Part shown: positions 1 through 6,512 of the stretch, one piece after another
Layout of the letters: each line of letters starts with the position of its first letter
How positions within the stretch are numbered: the stretch's first letter is position 1
IMG/VR virus record: IMGVR_UViG_3300025151_000236
Location: 1-27,138 of that record
Strand: one strand, 5' to 3'
Source: a virus
Length of the DNA: 27,138 nucleotides
Made by a program: the position numbers and the translations under genes
Notes under the pieces: generated by a model
The model's input: only the letters and a program-made list of their open reading frames with translations
What the model was told of the DNA's origin: nothing
Database searches by the model: none

Positions 1-1689
1 GCTATACTCCATTTTCTTCTCAATCATGAGGTTCGCGTTGCGAGAGCCTCCGAATGGGATTTGCTCAAGGGAATCACCAGCGGTGTTGACGCTCTCGGCT
101 TGACTGTTGCCGCGGATGGTGTAAATGGCTTCGGTGTTGTTGTTGCCTTCAAGGGCGAAGTTGGTGACCTGCGCGATGTTCGTTCCGAACGAACTGATTT
201 GCCCGTTGTAAAAGAAGAACGGCTTCTCGGTGTTGGGTGCGATACCCGCCTTCTTGCGTTCAAGAGGACCGTTAGCGATGTTTTCAAACATACGGTGCGC
301 GGTGTAGCGGTCGCCTTTGTTTGCGTCTTCAAGACGCCCCGTGTCGGTGTAGCAGTAAAGCGCGTCAAAGTTGATGGATAGTTTAGCCTCAGCGTCAGCA
401 TCGGCGGCAAGAGAGAAGTCCTTGACCTTACATCCTTTCCAAACGCGCGTCAATTGCTTGCTATCACTTGCGCTCCCTGGCGCGGCTTCGCTGGTGTCGG
501 AAAGGGAGTTGGCGTTGTAAGAACCCGTGTCGCGTGTGCGGATGCTGGACTCAAGCGCGAAAGTCGGTAGGGTCGGACCCGAAAAGAGAAGGCGCGACAC
601 ACGGTTGGTGATGTTCCCGAAAGTGGCGACTGCGGTATCAAAGTTCGGAGAGCCGTTGCTTGCACCGTTATCCGTGTAAGCGTAGGACTTGACGGTGAAG
701 CCCGTTGAGCCGCCTGTGTGAGTGAAATAGAACGGCTCATCCACATGGATTCGCTTCGTGGTTGCGTCAACATACAATACTTGGCGCATCTCGTTGCGCT
801 CGGTGTTCTGCATGTCAACTCCTACGCCATTTGCACCCCATTTCTTTGAGGAAGCGGGTTCAGCGAGGTCGGAAGGGAAGTTCGTCGCCGTCCCATCAAT
901 GATGAGAATGTAGTCGCCCACGGCAGGGGTGACGCTCAATGACCCGTTGAATGCGAGGTAGGTGTCACCTGCTGAGACATTGACGAAGTTATTGGTTGAG
1001 TTGACCGTAGCAATGAGTGTTGCTTTGCTCTGCGAAGGCTCGTTGACAACTTCGCGACCGAGGGAGTAGTAAAGCCAGCGCGCGCTGTTAAACATCATCT
1101 CCATTGAACCGCCTGTGTTCTCAAAGCGTTGAGGTTCTTGGATGACCACATCGCGACCAATGCCGACAATGTGTGCTTGACGGATTTCCACTTTCGTTTC
1201 GGGCAGAGCAACCGTTGCGGCAAGGCCGATGAATTGGTCGGTGAGAACAGATTCGTCGGTTGAGTCAGCGTTAGCGTGATAGGTCATGTTAGGGTCAATC
1301 GTTGGCGTAGCAATCGTGCTGATGATGAGTTCATCACCAGCGTTTGAGGATTGACCCAACGCTTCTTTCAAATCACGGTCAAGGATAAGCGTCGTGCCAC
1401 GGTTTTCAACGATGGTGTAGGAGTTGCCTGTGGTCGCGAAATCGTCAAGGTTGAATGAGCCACCGCCAATGATGCGAAGTTGCGACCCAACGAGCATACC
1501 CTTTGGGTATTTGAGATTGGACGAACCATCAAAGAAACCTGCGCTCGCGCCGCTAAAGTTCAACTTATTTCGGTCGCTTCCGTCAACCGCGAATTGAAGC
1601 CCACCGAACCCGCCGTGTGCGAGCGCGAATCCGCTCTCTTTTCCAAATGTCACTTCCGATAGGTCGCCCTTGTAAACTGTTGATACCAT
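1..1689 (-). CDS. Tail tube protein, large, 3' end beyond the left edge
   Basis: The frame is open for 563 codons from an ATG at 1689 and runs off the left edge without a stop. The upstream sequence GGCGGGGCGAACAAC gives only a modest ribosome binding site. The protein is beta-rich with short Gly/Ser/Thr segments and begins MVSTVYKGDLSEVTFG. From about residue 415 there is a stretch of the tail-tube type: TRVWKGCKVKDFSLAADADA, then KLSINFDALYCY, then NTEAIYTIRGNS. It lies directly after a tail-terminator-like gene, which is the usual place for a tube gene in siphoviruses. The 400 or so residues before the tube-like part are longer than a simple tube subunit (about 150-250 aa) and may be extra surface domains. 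A sheath protein was considered, but I see no sheath signature. The tube call is moderately sure; the fold of the N-terminal part is unknown. Confidence 0.6.
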   Translation of the reverse strand, partial: MVSTVYKGDLSEVTFGKESGFALAHGGFGGLQFAVDGSDRNKLNFSGASAGFFDGSSNLKYPKGMLVGSQLRIIGGGSFNLDDFATTGNSYTIVENRGTTLILDRDLKEALGQSSNAGDELIISTIATPTIDPNMTYHANADSTDESVLTDQFIGLAATVALPETKVEIRQAHIVGIGRDVVIQEPQRFENTGGSMEMMFNSARWLYYSLGREVVNEPSQSKATLIATVNSTNNFVNVSAGDTYLAFNGSLSVTPAVGDYILIIDGTATNFPSDLAEPASSKKWGANGVGVDMQNTERNEMRQVLYVDATTKRIHVDEPFYFTHTGGSTGFTVKSYAYTDNGASNGSPNFDTAVATFGNITNRVSRLLFSGPTLPTFALESSIRTRDTGSYNANSLSDTSEAAPGSASDSKQLTRVWKGCKVKDFSLAADADAEAKLSINFDALYCYTDTGRLEDANKGDRYTAHRMFENIANGPLERKKAGIAPNTEKPFFFYNGQISSFGTNIAQVTNFALEGNNNTEAIYTIRGNSQAESVNTAGDSLEQIPFGGSRNANLMIEKKMEYS

Positions 1690-1709
1690 GTTGTTCGCCC
1701 CGCCTTGTC

Positions 1710-2150
1710 TTACGCGATGAGTTCCGAGAATATAACGATTTCAACTTGAAAGGTCATGCGATGAAGCCGCTTCGTTCGGTCCGAAAGGTCAGTTCGCAGT
1801 TTGTAAAGTAATCGGTCAAAGTTCGCGCCATCGCCTTTTCGCTTACTGTGAACGATGCGCCGAACCTCATCCTCCATTTTCATGAGGTGCTTTCGCCCGT
1901 TCATAGTGCGCGCGTCCACGGTGACATTGATTCGTGTGTGAACGAAATCATAGAACACTTCGGGTTGTTCCTCCGCATGCATCGTTTCGTAAAGAAAAAT
2001 CGCGTCTTTGTTGGTGAGGTCAACGCGCTTGCCGCGACCAGCCTCAACCGTGGTGATGTCCTCAACGATAGGTGTGCGCTGGTTTGTGTTCCCACGGTTC
2101 CACCCTGTGGTGAGAATGTCCTTCATGAGTTCAATTGATTCAAGCGCCAT
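1710..2150 (-). CDS. Tail terminator / head-tail joining-like protein
   Basis: This 146-aa protein begins MALESIELMKDIL. The ATG at 2150 is preceded by GGAGGGTGG four bases upstream and overlaps the last codons of the previous gene; an earlier in-frame ATG lies inside that gene and lacks such a site. The body has an alpha-beta pattern, with a helix at the start, then TRINVTVDART, a basic helical stretch, and a final strand MTFQVEIVIFSE. That pattern and the position (after the connector, before the tail tube) fit tail terminator or head-tail joining proteins of long-tailed phages, which cap the tail tube and form the interface to the head. No catalytic motif is expected or seen. The call rests mainly on gene order and size. 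Confidence 0.5.
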   Translation of the reverse strand: MALESIELMKDILTTGWNRGNTNQRTPIVEDITTVEAGRGKRVDLTNKDAIFLYETMHAEEQPEVFYDFVHTRINVTVDARTMNGRKHLMKMEDEVRRIVHSKRKGDGANFDRLLYKLRTDLSDRTKRLHRMTFQVEIVIFSELIA

Positions 2151-2412
2151 TGAGCCACCCTCCAATGCGCGACTGAGCGCTTGCTTGCTTTTTTGCTTTG
2201 CTGATGATGGCTTGATAGTCGGGGTCGTCTTCGCTCATGACCTCGCCATTCTCCTTGACGATTTGCCCTTTGCTATTGACTGCCGCGTCGTATTGAAGAG
2301 CGCATGCGTCAAGGAAAATGCGACCCTCATCGGTGAAGATGCTCATCTCGCGCGCTTGCTTGATAGGCTCCGCAAGAGCCTCCGCAAGAGCCTTATTGAT
2401 TGCTTCTTTCAT
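2140..2412 (-). CDS. Small hypothetical protein, helical
   Basis: This 90-aa protein begins MKEAINKALAEALAEPIKQA. The start chosen is the ATG at 2412, which follows the previous stop in the junction GTGATAACATGAA, the same junction used by the two genes upstream. A longer in-frame reading from 2469 begins inside the previous gene and has no ribosome binding site. The first 25 residues form an Ala/Glu/Lys amphipathic helix. The middle has Asp/Glu-rich turns (ENGEVMSEDDPDY) and the end is Lys/Ala/Gln-rich. No family was recognised. Its place between the connector and the terminator suggests a small neck or tail-assembly factor, but that is inference. Confidence 0.7.
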   Translation of the reverse strand: MKEAINKALAEALAEPIKQAREMSIFTDEGRIFLDACALQYDAAVNSKGQIVKENGEVMSEDDPDYQAIISKAKKQASAQSRIGGWLNGA

Positions 2413-2416
2413 GTTA

Positions 2417-2746
2417 TCACTCGTTTTGTGTTTGGAATTGTTGTTGTTGAGGGAATGCGTTGGGGTCATTCATTGAATAGCCCTGCTGGTCTATCCCTTG
2501 CTCAATGTGAGGCATGTTGGATTGCATGTATTCCTCCATTTTTCGCTGATGACACAATTTGCATCTCATTTCGTTGGGGTAAAAATGGCCTACATCAAGG
2601 CTCCGAAGACCGCTACCGCATGGACACTCTTTCGCGCCGTAATTGATAGGTCGCTGATTTTGCTGACCTTCAAGTTGAATGCGTTGCAACAGGTTCAACT
2701 TCTTTTCCTCTTTCAGCAATCGCCATGCTTCATTCATCGGGTTCAT
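2417..2746 (-). CDS. Small protein: EAW-type N-terminal helix plus zinc ribbon
   Basis: This 109-aa protein begins MNPMNEAWRLLKEEKKLN. The ATG at 2746 lies in the junction GTGATAATATGAA just after the previous stop; another ATG at 2758 overlaps that stop and would add four residues (MSDN). The N-terminal helix matches that of the next gene upstream (MNPINEAWIFLKGNK). Residues about 40-68 form a probable zinc ribbon, with CPCGSG followed by CKLCHQ. The C-terminal 40 residues are Gln/Asn/Met-rich and probably disordered. The combination of a docking-like helix with a zinc-binding module suggests a protein-interaction or nucleic-acid-binding accessory. No named family was recognised. Confidence 0.7.
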   Translation of the reverse strand: MNPMNEAWRLLKEEKKLNLLQRIQLEGQQNQRPINYGAKECPCGSGLRSLDVGHFYPNEMRCKLCHQRKMEEYMQSNMPHIEQGIDQQGYSMNDPNAFPQQQQFQTQNE

Positions 2747-2750
2747 ATTA

Positions 2751-3170
2751 TCACTCATCTTCGGGTCGCGGCATTCGTTGTATGGCTCGTCTTGGCTCAT
2801 CGTTGTAATAGGGGTTGTTTTCCATTTGTCCGCCCGTATGGTCTTTGGCCTCCATTCTCCAATCCCTCAAATCTTCTTGTTGAACAAGTTTCAAATAATC
2901 CTCTAATTTCATCCCTAAACGCTGACTATCTCTTTGCGCGTGTTCATCATCGTTATTGTAAGCGGGGTGGTTGCCCTCTCGCATCGCTTCAATTGTGCGA
3001 GAAACGCCATGCTCGCGGTCGCCATCACCTTCAAATCCATGTCCATAAGGGTCCATTCCTAAGGCGAGGTTTGCATAATTCATCACCGCGGGAGGAACAG
3101 TTTGTCCTTCGCTATCACGCATCATCTTATTGCCTTTCAAAAATATCCATGCTTCATTTATCGGATTCAT
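2751..3170 (-). CDS. Small hypothetical protein with EAW-type N-terminal helix
   Basis: This 139-aa protein begins MNPINEAWIFLKGNKMM. Its ATG at 3170 is in the junction GTGATAACATGAA, where the previous gene ends at TGA. After the N-terminal helix the protein is polar and probably largely disordered, with many Asp, Glu, Arg, Asn and His residues and the Gly/Asp/His-rich stretch DPYGHGFEGDGDREHG. A helix LGMKLEDYLKLVQQEDL lies near residue 95. The first 12 residues match those of the next gene downstream at 10 positions, although the rest of the two proteins differs. No family was recognised. Confidence 0.75.
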   Translation of the reverse strand: MNPINEAWIFLKGNKMMRDSEGQTVPPAVMNYANLALGMDPYGHGFEGDGDREHGVSRTIEAMREGNHPAYNNDDEHAQRDSQRLGMKLEDYLKLVQQEDLRDWRMEAKDHTGGQMENNPYYNDEPRRAIQRMPRPEDE

Positions 3171-3174
3171 GTTA

Positions 3175-4770
3175 TCACAACACCGTCATCACTTCTGTGT
3201 AGCGCGGTAGCGTCTCCGCAACCTGCGCTTTGAACAACTGATACTTGCTACCCAAGTCCACATTTTGTGTGCCTTCGGGCAACAGAACGCTACGGTCGTC
3301 GGACAGAATCAAATCCATCGCAACCAACTTGGTGCAAACATCCTCAATGGCTTTCTCAACATACCGCTCACCGTAAACATAGGACACCTTGACAGCGTTC
3401 CATGAGAAGTAGGGGTAGGAGTTGTTGAAGTAAATGACACCCAAGTCGTAGTCAGCCCACCAATCGCGAAGACGAGCCTCGTCGCCTGTGGTCGTGCCTA
3501 CATAATCAATTTTGAACTTCTTTTGATTCAGCGTTGCATCGGCAACTGCCGCCGCGCTAATGTCACCAGCGAGGTCAGTCACGCCGTTAAGCGTTGTGCC
3601 GCTGATGCTGGTGTAGTAGCCGTAAGTGCTTCCTATGTTGATGATGCCGTAGGGGGCCAAACCCGACACGCTATTGACGACGATGGTGGTTGCGGTGGAT
3701 GACACCACCTTCACATCGGTGCTGGTTGCACCCGTGAAGGTCACGCCCGATGATGTGCATGCGTAGGTGGCGTTCTCGCCAGCCTCGCCGCGACGCATAG
3801 AGGTGATTTTCAGTTGACCGCCACCGTAGTCAGCGTTCGCAGAAGCCATGAACTCATGATGCACATTGGCCGTAATCGTGCCGTCGCTCTCGCTTACATC
3901 CTCAAAGGTAAACGATGGGCTGAATGCAGTTGCGCTTTTGCCCTTGCGAGCATCCATATTGATGAGGTCAGCGAGTTGTTGAGCGGTGCTGACATTATCA
4001 AACTGCGCGCGAAACTTGGATGTTCCCTCACCAGCCGTCAGCGTCGCGACGCCACCCCCGCCAGGGCATAGGAAGACTTTGTGTTCACTAAATCCACCTG
4101 TGTTCTCAGCAAGTTGCGTGAAGTCGGCGATTTTGAGGCGGATTTCAGCCGCGGCAATTTCACGATAATCGTTGCCCTGCCATATCTCAAGGCGGAGAAT
4201 GTGTTGCGCGTTGCGGAACATCAAGGGGACAGAGCCAACATAATCGGTGTAGTAGCGACGACGGTAGGGTTTGTAGGTGTCAAAGTTGAGGTATTCAGCC
4301 GTCTGCAACATCGGTCGCCATGAGTTGTTTGTAAGGTTGTCAATTTTGTCTTGAGTGCGACGGATGAGCGTCTCAACCTGCGCCTTCGTGACACCCTTAC
4401 GCTTGCCGTTGGTGAACGATTGAAGGTTCTGCACCTGTGCGTTCTGTGCCGTCGTGTAAGTCCCTGTCAAAGCCCCTGTGAAAGAAAGACGAACATTGCT
4501 GGAAGCGCGAGCCACACCTGTGATAACTCGTTCTTCACCCATTTCGGCATCGCTGGTAATTTCAATTGTATCACCTATTTCAAAGCCAACCAATCGGTAG
4601 TCTGCGGGGGAGATGTCAACATGCGTAGAGCCGTCTTCTGCGGCTAAGTAAACGGGGTCGGGGAATGGGATTTGAAGAATGTCAGCAACCTTCTGTGCGG
4701 AGGTGTAGTAGAGCCTGTCGGGGAAGAGTGGTCGTCCTTCGCGTTCACCTGTTTGAAACACCGTAGGCAA
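3175..4770 (-). CDS. Head-tail connector (gp6-like) protein, enlarged
   Basis: This 531-aa protein starts with TTG at 4770, preceded four bases upstream by GAGGTGAT; no ATG fits. The N terminus is MPTVFQTGEREG. Residues near 125-160 (KAQVETLIRRTQDKIDNLT) and the C-terminal helical part (VEKAIEDVCTKLVAMDLIL, then the end at TEVMTVL) resemble the helical connector proteins that dock under the portal. The roughly 300 residues between them are beta-rich (Thr/Ser/Gly/Val) and look like inserted surface or collar domains. Simple connectors of this type are usually about 100-200 aa, so this one is much expanded. It lies after the capsid gene and before the tail terminator, the usual connector position. 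The connector role is inferred from position and these helices. Confidence 0.55.
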   Translation of the reverse strand: MPTVFQTGEREGRPLFPDRLYYTSAQKVADILQIPFPDPVYLAAEDGSTHVDISPADYRLVGFEIGDTIEITSDAEMGEERVITGVARASSNVRLSFTGALTGTYTTAQNAQVQNLQSFTNGKRKGVTKAQVETLIRRTQDKIDNLTNNSWRPMLQTAEYLNFDTYKPYRRRYYTDYVGSVPLMFRNAQHILRLEIWQGNDYREIAAAEIRLKIADFTQLAENTGGFSEHKVFLCPGGGGVATLTAGEGTSKFRAQFDNVSTAQQLADLINMDARKGKSATAFSPSFTFEDVSESDGTITANVHHEFMASANADYGGGQLKITSMRRGEAGENATYACTSSGVTFTGATSTDVKVVSSTATTIVVNSVSGLAPYGIINIGSTYGYYTSISGTTLNGVTDLAGDISAAAVADATLNQKKFKIDYVGTTTGDEARLRDWWADYDLGVIYFNNSYPYFSWNAVKVSYVYGERYVEKAIEDVCTKLVAMDLILSDDRSVLLPEGTQNVDLGSKYQLFKAQVAETLPRYTEVMTVL

Positions 4771-5037
4771 TCAAATCACCTCTTCGGTCTTCGCGAGGTT
4801 GTAGTGCATTGGCTTCTTACACGCGCCGCATCGCTCAAGGTAGCAGAAGTGAAGCATGCCGCAGAAGCGGCAACGCGTCCCTGCACCGATGTTTACGATG
4901 TCGCGGATGTTTCGCGTCTTCATGTTTTGACGCTTCACAACACCCTTCAACTTATCGCGCTCATCGGTCTTGGTCATTGACTCTTCTGCCTTACGCCAGC
5001 CTTGCTTCTCAAGGCGTTTCAGTTCACTCAAGTCCAT
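4771..5037 (-). CDS. Small zinc-ribbon protein
   Basis: This 88-aa protein begins MDLSELKRLEKQGWRKAEES. The ATG at 5037 is preferred because GAGGTGAG lies four bases upstream; the in-frame GTG at 5046 is itself part of that site. Residues 1-50 form a basic helix. The C-terminal half carries the Cys pairs CRFC and CGAC, with an extra Cys and His between and after them (GMLHFCYLERCGACKKPMHY), a typical zinc-ribbon spacing. The gene overlaps the TTG start of the connector gene downstream (TGATTG). Zinc ribbons in a head-tail gene block may bind DNA or stabilise a virion protein; the exact role is unknown. Confidence 0.75.
   Translation of the reverse strand: MDLSELKRLEKQGWRKAEESMTKTDERDKLKGVVKRQNMKTRNIRDIVNIGAGTRCRFCGMLHFCYLERCGACKKPMHYNLAKTEEVI
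4775..4782 (-). promoter_or_regulatory. Ribosome binding site deciding the TTG start at 4770
   Basis: GAGGTGAT on the minus strand ends four bases before TTG. It lies inside the last codons of the preceding gene (GAA GAG GTG ATT TGA). Confidence 0.75.
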
Positions 5038-5047
5038 GTCGCTCACC

Positions 5048-5221
5048 TCATGAGGTGACGACTACGACATAGAGGTTGCCCTGCATGGTGTAAGAAGTGA
5101 TGCCCTCAACAGTCTTCCCGTTGGTGTAGTCGTCAAGAACCTTCTGCACGCCGTTCGCCACAGTCGCGCCTGTCTCGCACCCCTGTTCGGGTGTGAACTC
5201 AAACACTTTTGTGTCGGACAA
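5048..5221 (-). CDS. Small 57-aa protein with TTG start
   Basis: This short gene reads from TTG at 5221 to TGA at 5048. It begins (M)SDTKVFEFTPEQGCETGA and ends GNLYVVVVTS. GAGGTGAT lies five bases before the TTG, and the upstream gene's TGA is part of the same element. It fills what would otherwise be a 195-base gap in a tightly packed operon, and its own TGA is fused to the ribosome binding site of the next gene. The sequence suggests one helix flanked by beta strands. No family was recognised. The evidence that it is translated is the site, the spacing and the precise packing. Confidence 0.72.
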   Translation of the reverse strand: MSDTKVFEFTPEQGCETGATVANGVQKVLDDYTNGKTVEGITSYTMQGNLYVVVVTS

Positions 5222-5226
5222 GGTGA

Positions 5227-5234
5227 ATCACCTC
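5227..5234 (-). promoter_or_regulatory. Ribosome binding site deciding the TTG start at 5221
   Basis: GAGGTGAT ends five bases before TTG. The TGA of the preceding gene is part of TGAGGTGAT, so termination and initiation are adjacent. Confidence 0.75.
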
Positions 5235-5490
5235 ATCGCTTGCCGAAGACCATCAAACGACCGCCGTTTGCGCCAGGGTCCGCAAAGCGAACTTTGGTCG
5301 CGGAAGTGGTGTCAATTGAAGCCGTCAAAGGTGCGCCGCCTGCGCCGCCATTGTTGGAAACCGCCGTCACCATGAGGACTTCGGAAAGGAAGTCACCCAA
5401 TTCAGCGTCTTGGTCGCCGTTCGCAACCGTTCCTGTAATCACAATCAAGTCGCCCAAAGTGTGGGGTCGGTTATCGCTCGTAAATGCCAT
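5233..5490 (-). CDS. Small beta-rich protein, possible capsid decoration or stabiliser
   Basis: This 85-aa protein begins MAFTSDNRPHTLGDLIVITG. The ATG at 5490 has GGAG nine bases upstream; the earlier in-frame ATG (MND, 5499) is directly against that site and less likely. It is rich in Gly, Thr, Ala and Val, with strand-like segments (DLIVITGTV, SEVLMVTAVS) and the end GGRLMVFGKR. Its place shortly after the major capsid gene and its small beta-rich character fit decoration or head-stabilising proteins. This is an inference from position and composition; no family was recognised. Confidence 0.65.
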   Translation of the reverse strand: MAFTSDNRPHTLGDLIVITGTVANGDQDAELGDFLSEVLMVTAVSNNGGAGGAPLTASIDTTSATKVRFADPGANGGRLMVFGKR

Positions 5491-5491
5491 A

Positions 5492-5872
5492 TCATTCATC
5501 TCCTGTGTTTTCTGCTTCTTCTGCCTCGTTCATAGACTCTTCGGTCGGATTGAGGTGCGCGTCAACTGCCGCGAGCAACTTGGCCTTCGTGGAGAGCGAG
5601 GAATAACTGACCCCGTTCTCGTCCATCCAGCCCATGATGTCGCCCTTTTTCCATCCCATGTCGGGGATGCCGTCGTTGCCTTTGTCCAAAGTCGCGGTCG
5701 CGGCTTCATAGGTGAAGCCTTCAATGAGGAACTCTTTGTTGCCCTCAAAGGATGACCTGTAAGACTCAAGCCATCCAGCGTCCACTTCGCGCGCTTCGCC
5801 CCAAATCCACCAGCCCAAAGAACCCATGTTCGCGCCAGCGCGTCGTGGTCCTCGGTAGGTAATCGTAGGCAA
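5492..5872 (-). CDS. Small head protein with a HeH/LEM-like C-terminal segment
   Basis: This 126-aa protein starts with TTG at 5872, with GAGGTGAT five bases upstream; the preceding gene's TGA is embedded in that site. It begins MPTITYRGPRRAGANMGSLG. The N-terminal 50 residues are Trp/Gly-rich. Residues about 75-110 (DIMGWMDENGVSYSS, then STKAKLLAAVDAHL) have the helix-extended-loop-helix pattern of HeH/LEM-type modules: a helix, a Gly-containing loop, then S/T-K-A-x-L-L-x-x-V. Such modules are often attached to phage head proteins. The C-terminal 18 residues are very acidic. The function is probably structural or protein-interaction; the module assignment was made by eye. Confidence 0.65.
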   Translation of the reverse strand: MPTITYRGPRRAGANMGSLGWWIWGEAREVDAGWLESYRSSFEGNKEFLIEGFTYEAATATLDKGNDGIPDMGWKKGDIMGWMDENGVSYSSLSTKAKLLAAVDAHLNPTEESMNEAEEAENTGDE

Positions 5873-5877
5873 GAAGA

Positions 5878-5885
5878 ATCACCTC
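5878..5885 (-). promoter_or_regulatory. Ribosome binding site deciding the TTG start at 5872
   Basis: GAGGTGAT ends five bases before TTG. The preceding stop forms TGAGGTGAT, as at 5227. Confidence 0.75.
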
Positions 5886-6498
5886 AGCGAACAAGCAACA
5901 TCAAAGTCACGGATTCGGTCGTTCCCGAAGTGTTCGTAAGAACAAGTGGGGTTCGCTTGTGAAGAGCCGCGTTATCGTTCATTTGAACGGTCGCATTTGC
6001 CGCGAGAGTAATTGATGTTGCACCAACAGCAGTTAGTGTTCCAACAATTGCTCCTTCTGCGTTAAGAACGAAGTCTCCAACGCTGAATTGCGTCGTTGCA
6101 TCAACCGTGTCAACAGCGGCGGTTGACTCACTCGTCAAGAAGTGAGAACCATCGTTGATGAGAACACCCGAAGCCGCGTGTTGGGAAAGCCCTGGCGCGG
6201 CGTTGGATTCAGCCCATTGACAGGACGCGTGCATGATTTCGGAACATTCGCCCGAAAGGGTCAGCGTTTCATTGTCAGCCATCGTGCTGATGTGGACAAC
6301 CAACAAGCGCGGGTTGAATACATTTGCACCGTCAGTCTGTCGTGGTTCAAACGAAGTGAGCGCGCCAGGGTAGGATGAGCCAAGCCAAGTGGTTTCGTCT
6401 TGGTCAACACCGCCTTGGAGGGGCATGTCCAAAAGAACATCAATCCCTGCGCTACTGCTGGTCGTGTAAGTAATTCCTCTGTGTGTTTTTGCTACCAT
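5884..6498 (-). CDS. Beta-rich head protein, possible decoration protein
   Basis: This 204-aa protein starts with ATG at 6498, preceded by GAGGAG nine bases upstream. It is the first gene after the major capsid gene. It begins MVAKTHRGITYTTSSSAGID and is dominated by Thr, Ser, Ala, Val and Gly, with alternating strand-like segments: NPRLLVVHIST, FVLNAEGAIVGTLTAVGATS and the end ESVTLMLLVR. There are no charged helices or catalytic motifs. Position and composition fit a capsid decoration protein, which would bind the outer face of the mature capsid. A tail-related beta protein is possible but less likely here. No named family was recognised. Confidence 0.6.
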   Translation of the reverse strand: MVAKTHRGITYTTSSSAGIDVLLDMPLQGGVDQDETTWLGSSYPGALTSFEPRQTDGANVFNPRLLVVHISTMADNETLTLSGECSEIMHASCQWAESNAAPGLSQHAASGVLINDGSHFLTSESTAAVDTVDATTQFSVGDFVLNAEGAIVGTLTAVGATSITLAANATVQMNDNAALHKRTPLVLTNTSGTTESVTLMLLVR

Positions 6499-6512
6499 TT
6501 TTCATCATCTCC

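Noticed and set aside
61-381. Plus-strand open frame of 106 codons at the left edge
   Set aside because: It is exactly in codon register with the minus-strand tail-tube gene, which explains the absence of stops.
1-1689. Contractile sheath protein
   Set aside because: No sheath signature is seen, the C-terminal part resembles a tube subunit, and the gene directly follows the terminator-like gene.
2498-3202. 234-codon open frame on the plus strand
   Set aside because: It spans three packed minus-strand genes with good start signals. The product looks like an antisense shadow, with many Cys, His and Leu.
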